Part shown: in pieces, positions 61,089-64,000 of the stretch
Numbering within the stretch: position 1 is the stretch's first letter
Layout of the letters: each line of letters begins with the position of its first letter
DNA from: Armatimonadota bacterium
GTDB lineage: Bacteria > Armatimonadota > Fimbriimonadia > Fimbriimonadales > Fimbriimonadaceae
Length of the DNA: 64,000 nucleotides
Reading direction: 5' to 3'
NCBI GenBank assembly: GCA_016125185.1
Contig: WGMG01000006.1
Location: 992,001-1,056,000 of the forward strand
The notes under the pieces: generated by a model
Database searches by the model: none
What the model was told of the DNA's origin: nothing
What the model saw: only the letters and a program-made list of their open reading frames with translations
Position numbers and translations under genes: made by a program

Positions 61089-63251
61089 ATGAGCGATACG
61101 TCTAATCAAAGTCCGCGGCTTCGTCAGCGCAAAGAGCCGGCGATCGTTCATGAATTACCTGGCGCACCTAAGTTTGTGGGGCGTACCGAGGAGCTAGAGC
61201 AGCTTCGTGAGTTTCGAAAGACTCCGGGTGGCGTTTTCTCCCTTGTAGGTATCGGCGGCGCGGGCAAGACGGCGGTTTTGAAGAGGTTCCTCGACGAGAC
61301 GCTCGAATCCAATACCTATGACGGCATCCTGGTTTGGAGCTTTTACGACGACCCAGACACGAACGCATTCCTTCGGGCCGCCGTCGAGTACGTTTCGGGC
61401 CAGGTTTCGCTGGACGCCAGTGGAAGCGGGTGGTTTCACGCGCTCAAGCAATCCCTTGAAGATGGGGCTCGCTATTTGTTCGTTCTAGACGGGCTGGAAA
61501 GAGTTCAGCGATCGTTTACGGATGCGCAGGGCATTTACGGCGAGTTGGAAGACGCGCTGTTACGCGGGTTCTTGCTCCGCCTGCTTTCGAGTTCTAGCCA
61601 AAGCCAAGCAATCTTGACCAGTCGATTCCCGGTGTCGGACCTGGATCGATGGAATCGACGCGGATACGATTCGCTGGACATCGACCAGCTCGACTCCAGC
61701 GCGGCGTTTCATATACTGCGAACGGTTCACGGCGTATCCGCCGACGATCAGGTCCTTCAACAGATCACCAGTCAATTTGGGCGGCATGCCCTGACGATCG
61801 ACCTACTTGGAGCCGCGATCTCTCACTTTTTCAATGGTGATCCGACTCAGGTTTTGGCGATGAAGATCGAGGATTCGACGGATACCTCGGTCGCGAGACT
61901 TGCAGGGGTCTTGAATCTATACCAGAGCCTCTTGTCGCAAAGAGAGCTCGACCTCATGAGTCGGCTCTGCGTTTTCCGCTTTGGGGTCACACTTGAGAGC
62001 CTTGAGGACATCTTCCTCACGAATGTGGCGGCTGCTGGCAGCCTCGCGGAGTGTTCCCATTCGGAACTTGAGCAGGTTGTCATGGTGCTGACGAGGGTCC
62101 ACTTATGCAGCCGAGAACCTAGCGGAAAGTTCAGCGTCCACCCGGCCGTCCGCGACCACTTCTACCGGCTTTTTCGAGACACCACGGAAATTCACGGCGC
62201 TATCAGCGACCATCTGCTTTCGTTGTCGACTCGGCCCGGTATTGGTCTGCCGACAGAGAAAGAGTCGCTCGACCTGCTGGAAGAGCTTATTCACCATGCG
62301 ATTCGAGCCAATCGCATGGCGGACGCACTGGAAATCTATCGCTACCGAATGGGTGGAAACGAGCATCTCAACGTCAACTTGGGCGAATATACGCGCACCT
62401 TTCGAATCCTCTCCGCCTTTGAGACGTGCCCCGACCCCAGCGGGATGTACTATTGCCTGCGGGCCTTTGGGGACTTTGAGGAGGCACTGAAATGGCGGCC
62501 CCAAAATCGCTACATTCGCATCGCCAATGGACACCTTGAAGCCCTGCGTGACGATGCGAACGAAACGACACGCCGCGCGGCTCGGTATTTGTTGGGCGAA
62601 TCGGGGCGAGTGCCGGATCGAATGGCAGATTTTCCGATATCGGCGGCTCATCTACACCTTTTGGCGAATAGCCTCGACGACGCCGAGGCCGCGGCGAACA
62701 ACGAGGCCAAAGTCGCACTTTATCAAGACGACAAGTCGAGAGCCGAACTGGCTTTGGCCGAGATCGACCGGAGGCGAAGCCATTTGTCGGATGCTCGCAG
62801 AAGGCTCGACCGAGCGGCAGAGTGGGTGCTCCGATCCGGCTCTCACGAGCATCTTTGTCTTCTGTTCTTGTTTCGTGGCCGGATGGACCTGGATTTAGGA
62901 GACCACAAGTCGGCCCTCTCCACTTTGCAGGAAGCCCAGACGATTACGTTGGAATCGCAATTCCGCCTTGTGGGCGTCGAAGTTGCGGCCGAAATGTGTC
63001 GGGCTTTGACAGCAGGGGGACGGTTGGAGGAGGCTCAATCTTTGGCCGAAAGCGCCGGGCAGGCGGCGGCCAAAATGCGATACGTGTATGGAGAAATGAT
63101 GGTGATCAAGGCGGCGGTCGATCTTGCCACCATCACGGAGAATAAGGATGCTGTGCGGCAATCGCTTATGCGGCTGCTCGAGCTTCAAAAACTCGTCAAC
63201 GATCCTCTCGCTTCCCGAACCGAATTGGCCCTGAAGCAGGTGCAGAATTGA
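61089..63251 (+). CDS. STAND-type NTPase with TPR-like repeats
   Basis: The 720-residue protein has an NB-ARC/AAA-type NTPase domain: KFVGRTEELEQLREF, Walker A GIGGAGKT (54-61), Walker B FVLDGLE (131-137) and AILTSRFP (sensor 1). A winged-helix-like region follows (VHLCSREPSGKFSVHPAVRDHFYRLF), then helical repeats to the end (AELALAEIDRRRSHLSDARRRLDRAAEWV). STAND proteins are signalling or immune switches that oligomerise on ligand binding. No effector domain is visible, so the output is unknown. It lies just outside attR, so it is probably chromosomal. Confidence 0.85.
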   Translation: MSDTSNQSPRLRQRKEPAIVHELPGAPKFVGRTEELEQLREFRKTPGGVFSLVGIGGAGKTAVLKRFLDETLESNTYDGILVWSFYDDPDTNAFLRAAVEYVSGQVSLDASGSGWFHALKQSLEDGARYLFVLDGLERVQRSFTDAQGIYGELEDALLRGFLLRLLSSSSQSQAILTSRFPVSDLDRWNRRGYDSLDIDQLDSSAAFHILRTVHGVSADDQVLQQITSQFGRHALTIDLLGAAISHFFNGDPTQVLAMKIEDSTDTSVARLAGVLNLYQSLLSQRELDLMSRLCVFRFGVTLESLEDIFLTNVAAAGSLAECSHSELEQVVMVLTRVHLCSREPSGKFSVHPAVRDHFYRLFRDTTEIHGAISDHLLSLSTRPGIGLPTEKESLDLLEELIHHAIRANRMADALEIYRYRMGGNEHLNVNLGEYTRTFRILSAFETCPDPSGMYYCLRAFGDFEEALKWRPQNRYIRIANGHLEALRDDANETTRRAARYLLGESGRVPDRMADFPISAAHLHLLANSLDDAEAAANNEAKVALYQDDKSRAELALAEIDRRRSHLSDARRRLDRAAEWVLRSGSHEHLCLLFLFRGRMDLDLGDHKSALSTLQEAQTITLESQFRLVGVEVAAEMCRALTAGGRLEEAQSLAESAGQAAAKMRYVYGEMMVIKAAVDLATITENKDAVRQSLMRLLELQKLVNDPLASRTELALKQVQN

Positions 63252-63353
63252 AACTTCTAACATGGGGCTTTCGTCAAAATAGAACTTGGAACGAATTGGT
63301 ACGTTCTGTGCTTATTAATTGCGTGTGGGAACTGAGTTGAATAAGGTGTCGGC

Positions 63354-64000
63354 TTGATACTTAATGAATCTCTGAATCGGAGACGGATTCTTGGCAGACT
63401 CGGCGAGCGTCTGCTAGCCGAAGGCGCGATCGCGGACGAGACTCTGCGGCAGGCTTTGGAACTTCAGCAGAGCAGTGGCGGCTTTCTCGGCGAACTGCTG
63501 GTTTCGCTTGGCGCCATCACTCCCAGCCAACTTCGCGGACACCTGGAAGAGATCACCGGTTTTCCTTTCGTGGACATCTCGGAGGTCGATATCGACCGAG
63601 ACCTTTCCACCCAGCTTCCCGAGCATTTTGTGGTTTCGAACCTCGTCCTTCCATTTCGAGAAAAGAATGGCAGTATTCACGTAGCGATGGCCGATCCGCT
63701 CAACCTTTCGCTGGTTGACGAGATTCGAGCGTCCTTGGGACGACCAGTCGTGCCATATTTGGCACTTACGCAAGACCTCGAGTTTGCGATCAAGCGGGCG
63801 TTCGACGTCCGACAAAAGACGCGATCGGTCCTCGACGAAATCCAAATCGACCGCGGAGTCCAAACGAGCCAAATCGACGAATTGATCGATCAGGTGGAGG
63901 AAGCTCCCCTAGTCCGCTTGGTTTCGAGCGTTCTGCTAGCCGCTTCTAGTGCGGGCGCTAGCGACATCCATGTCGAGCCTCAGGAAGGCAATGTCCGGGT
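63354..64000 (+). CDS. PilB/GspE-type ATPase, N-terminal part
   Basis: A TTG start at 63354 has AAGGTG 5 nt upstream, and the frame is closed by TAA at 63342. The frame stays open to the window end (215 codons). It begins with an MshEN-type domain (LGRLGERLLAEGAIADETLRQALELQ; LGELLVSLGAITPSQLRGHLEEITG; LPFREKNGSIHVAMADPLN). It reaches the start of the ATPase domain (APLVRLVSSVLLAASSAGASDIHVEPQ), the T2SSE signature. It is inferred to power type IV pilus extension or type II secretion. Confidence 0.9.
   Translation, partial: MILNESLNRRRILGRLGERLLAEGAIADETLRQALELQQSSGGFLGELLVSLGAITPSQLRGHLEEITGFPFVDISEVDIDRDLSTQLPEHFVVSNLVLPFREKNGSIHVAMADPLNLSLVDEIRASLGRPVVPYLALTQDLEFAIKRAFDVRQKTRSVLDEIQIDRGVQTSQIDELIDQVEEAPLVRLVSSVLLAASSAGASDIHVEPQEGNVR

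Overview
The window reads as a stretch of a free-living, Gram-negative-type bacterial chromosome of moderately high GC, with a horizontally acquired island in its right half. Housekeeping genes (infC-rpmI-rplT, glmU-prs, upp, parB, recO, ETF, acyl-CoA dehydrogenase) sit among lineage-specific membrane and secreted proteins. Their style, including DUF4139-type paralogs and a DUF6754-like membrane operon, suggests Armatimonadota (Fimbriimonadia-like). That assignment is an inference from memory and was not computed.

Left part (1-24774). A minus-strand 3-hydroxyacyl-CoA dehydrogenase/enoyl-CoA hydratase fusion runs off the left edge. It is followed by infC (apparent AUA start), rpmI and rplT with a terminator, then an acyl-CoA dehydrogenase, secreted proteins, an intact and a degenerate HD-GYP pair, a GT39-type glycosyltransferase and a XerC/D recombinase. 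A tight minus-strand run follows: etfB, etfA, PpiC isomerase, mazG, parB, GNAT, nitrilase. The 3-hydroxyacyl-CoA, acyl-CoA and ETF genes together point to beta-oxidation. Next come four tandem DUF4139 paralogs, a small membrane protein and a GH35 beta-galactosidase.

Middle (24775-39501). A 593-nt structured, gene-free spacer leads to upp (minus), then glmU-prs, a PH-like membrane protein and a five-gene membrane operon of unknown function (28888-32828). This is followed by recO, an oligopeptide-binding lipoprotein, an AraC regulator, an MlaF-like ABC ATPase, a Spy/LTXXQ-like secreted protein, a PH-like membrane protein without an ordinary start codon, two GNAT acetyltransferases and tRNA-Lys(CTT).

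Island (39460-60786, about 21.3 kb). It is integrated in the 3' end of tRNA-Lys and bounded by a perfect 68-bp direct repeat (attL 39460-39527, attR 60719-60786). A second 28-bp direct repeat near both ends resembles integrase arm sites. The right end carries a tyrosine integrase, an AlpA-like HTH protein and other mobility or regulatory genes. The left 16 kb is a minus-strand run of 15 genes, mostly overlapping by 4-14 nt. It is built on a type I restriction-modification frame (hsdM, hsdS, hsdR) with predicted accessory effectors interleaved: a HEPN protein, a zinc-ribbon protein, a TM/winged-helix protein, a caspase/CHAT-like protease, a small PD-(D/E)XK-like protein, an ArdC/ImmA-like metallopeptidase, GIY-YIG-DUF4357, RecQ fused to a phosphoribosyltransferase, DprA-like, a winged-helix protein with a GGDEF-like domain (GYDAF motif), and a short YgjP-type metallopeptidase. 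A perfect 8-5-8 palindrome lies between this operon and a divergent XRE regulator. This composite defence operon is the best candidate for an undescribed system here.

Right flank (60787-64000). The chromosome resumes with a STAND-type NTPase with TPR-like repeats, then the start of a PilB/GspE-type ATPase (TTG start) that runs off the right edge.
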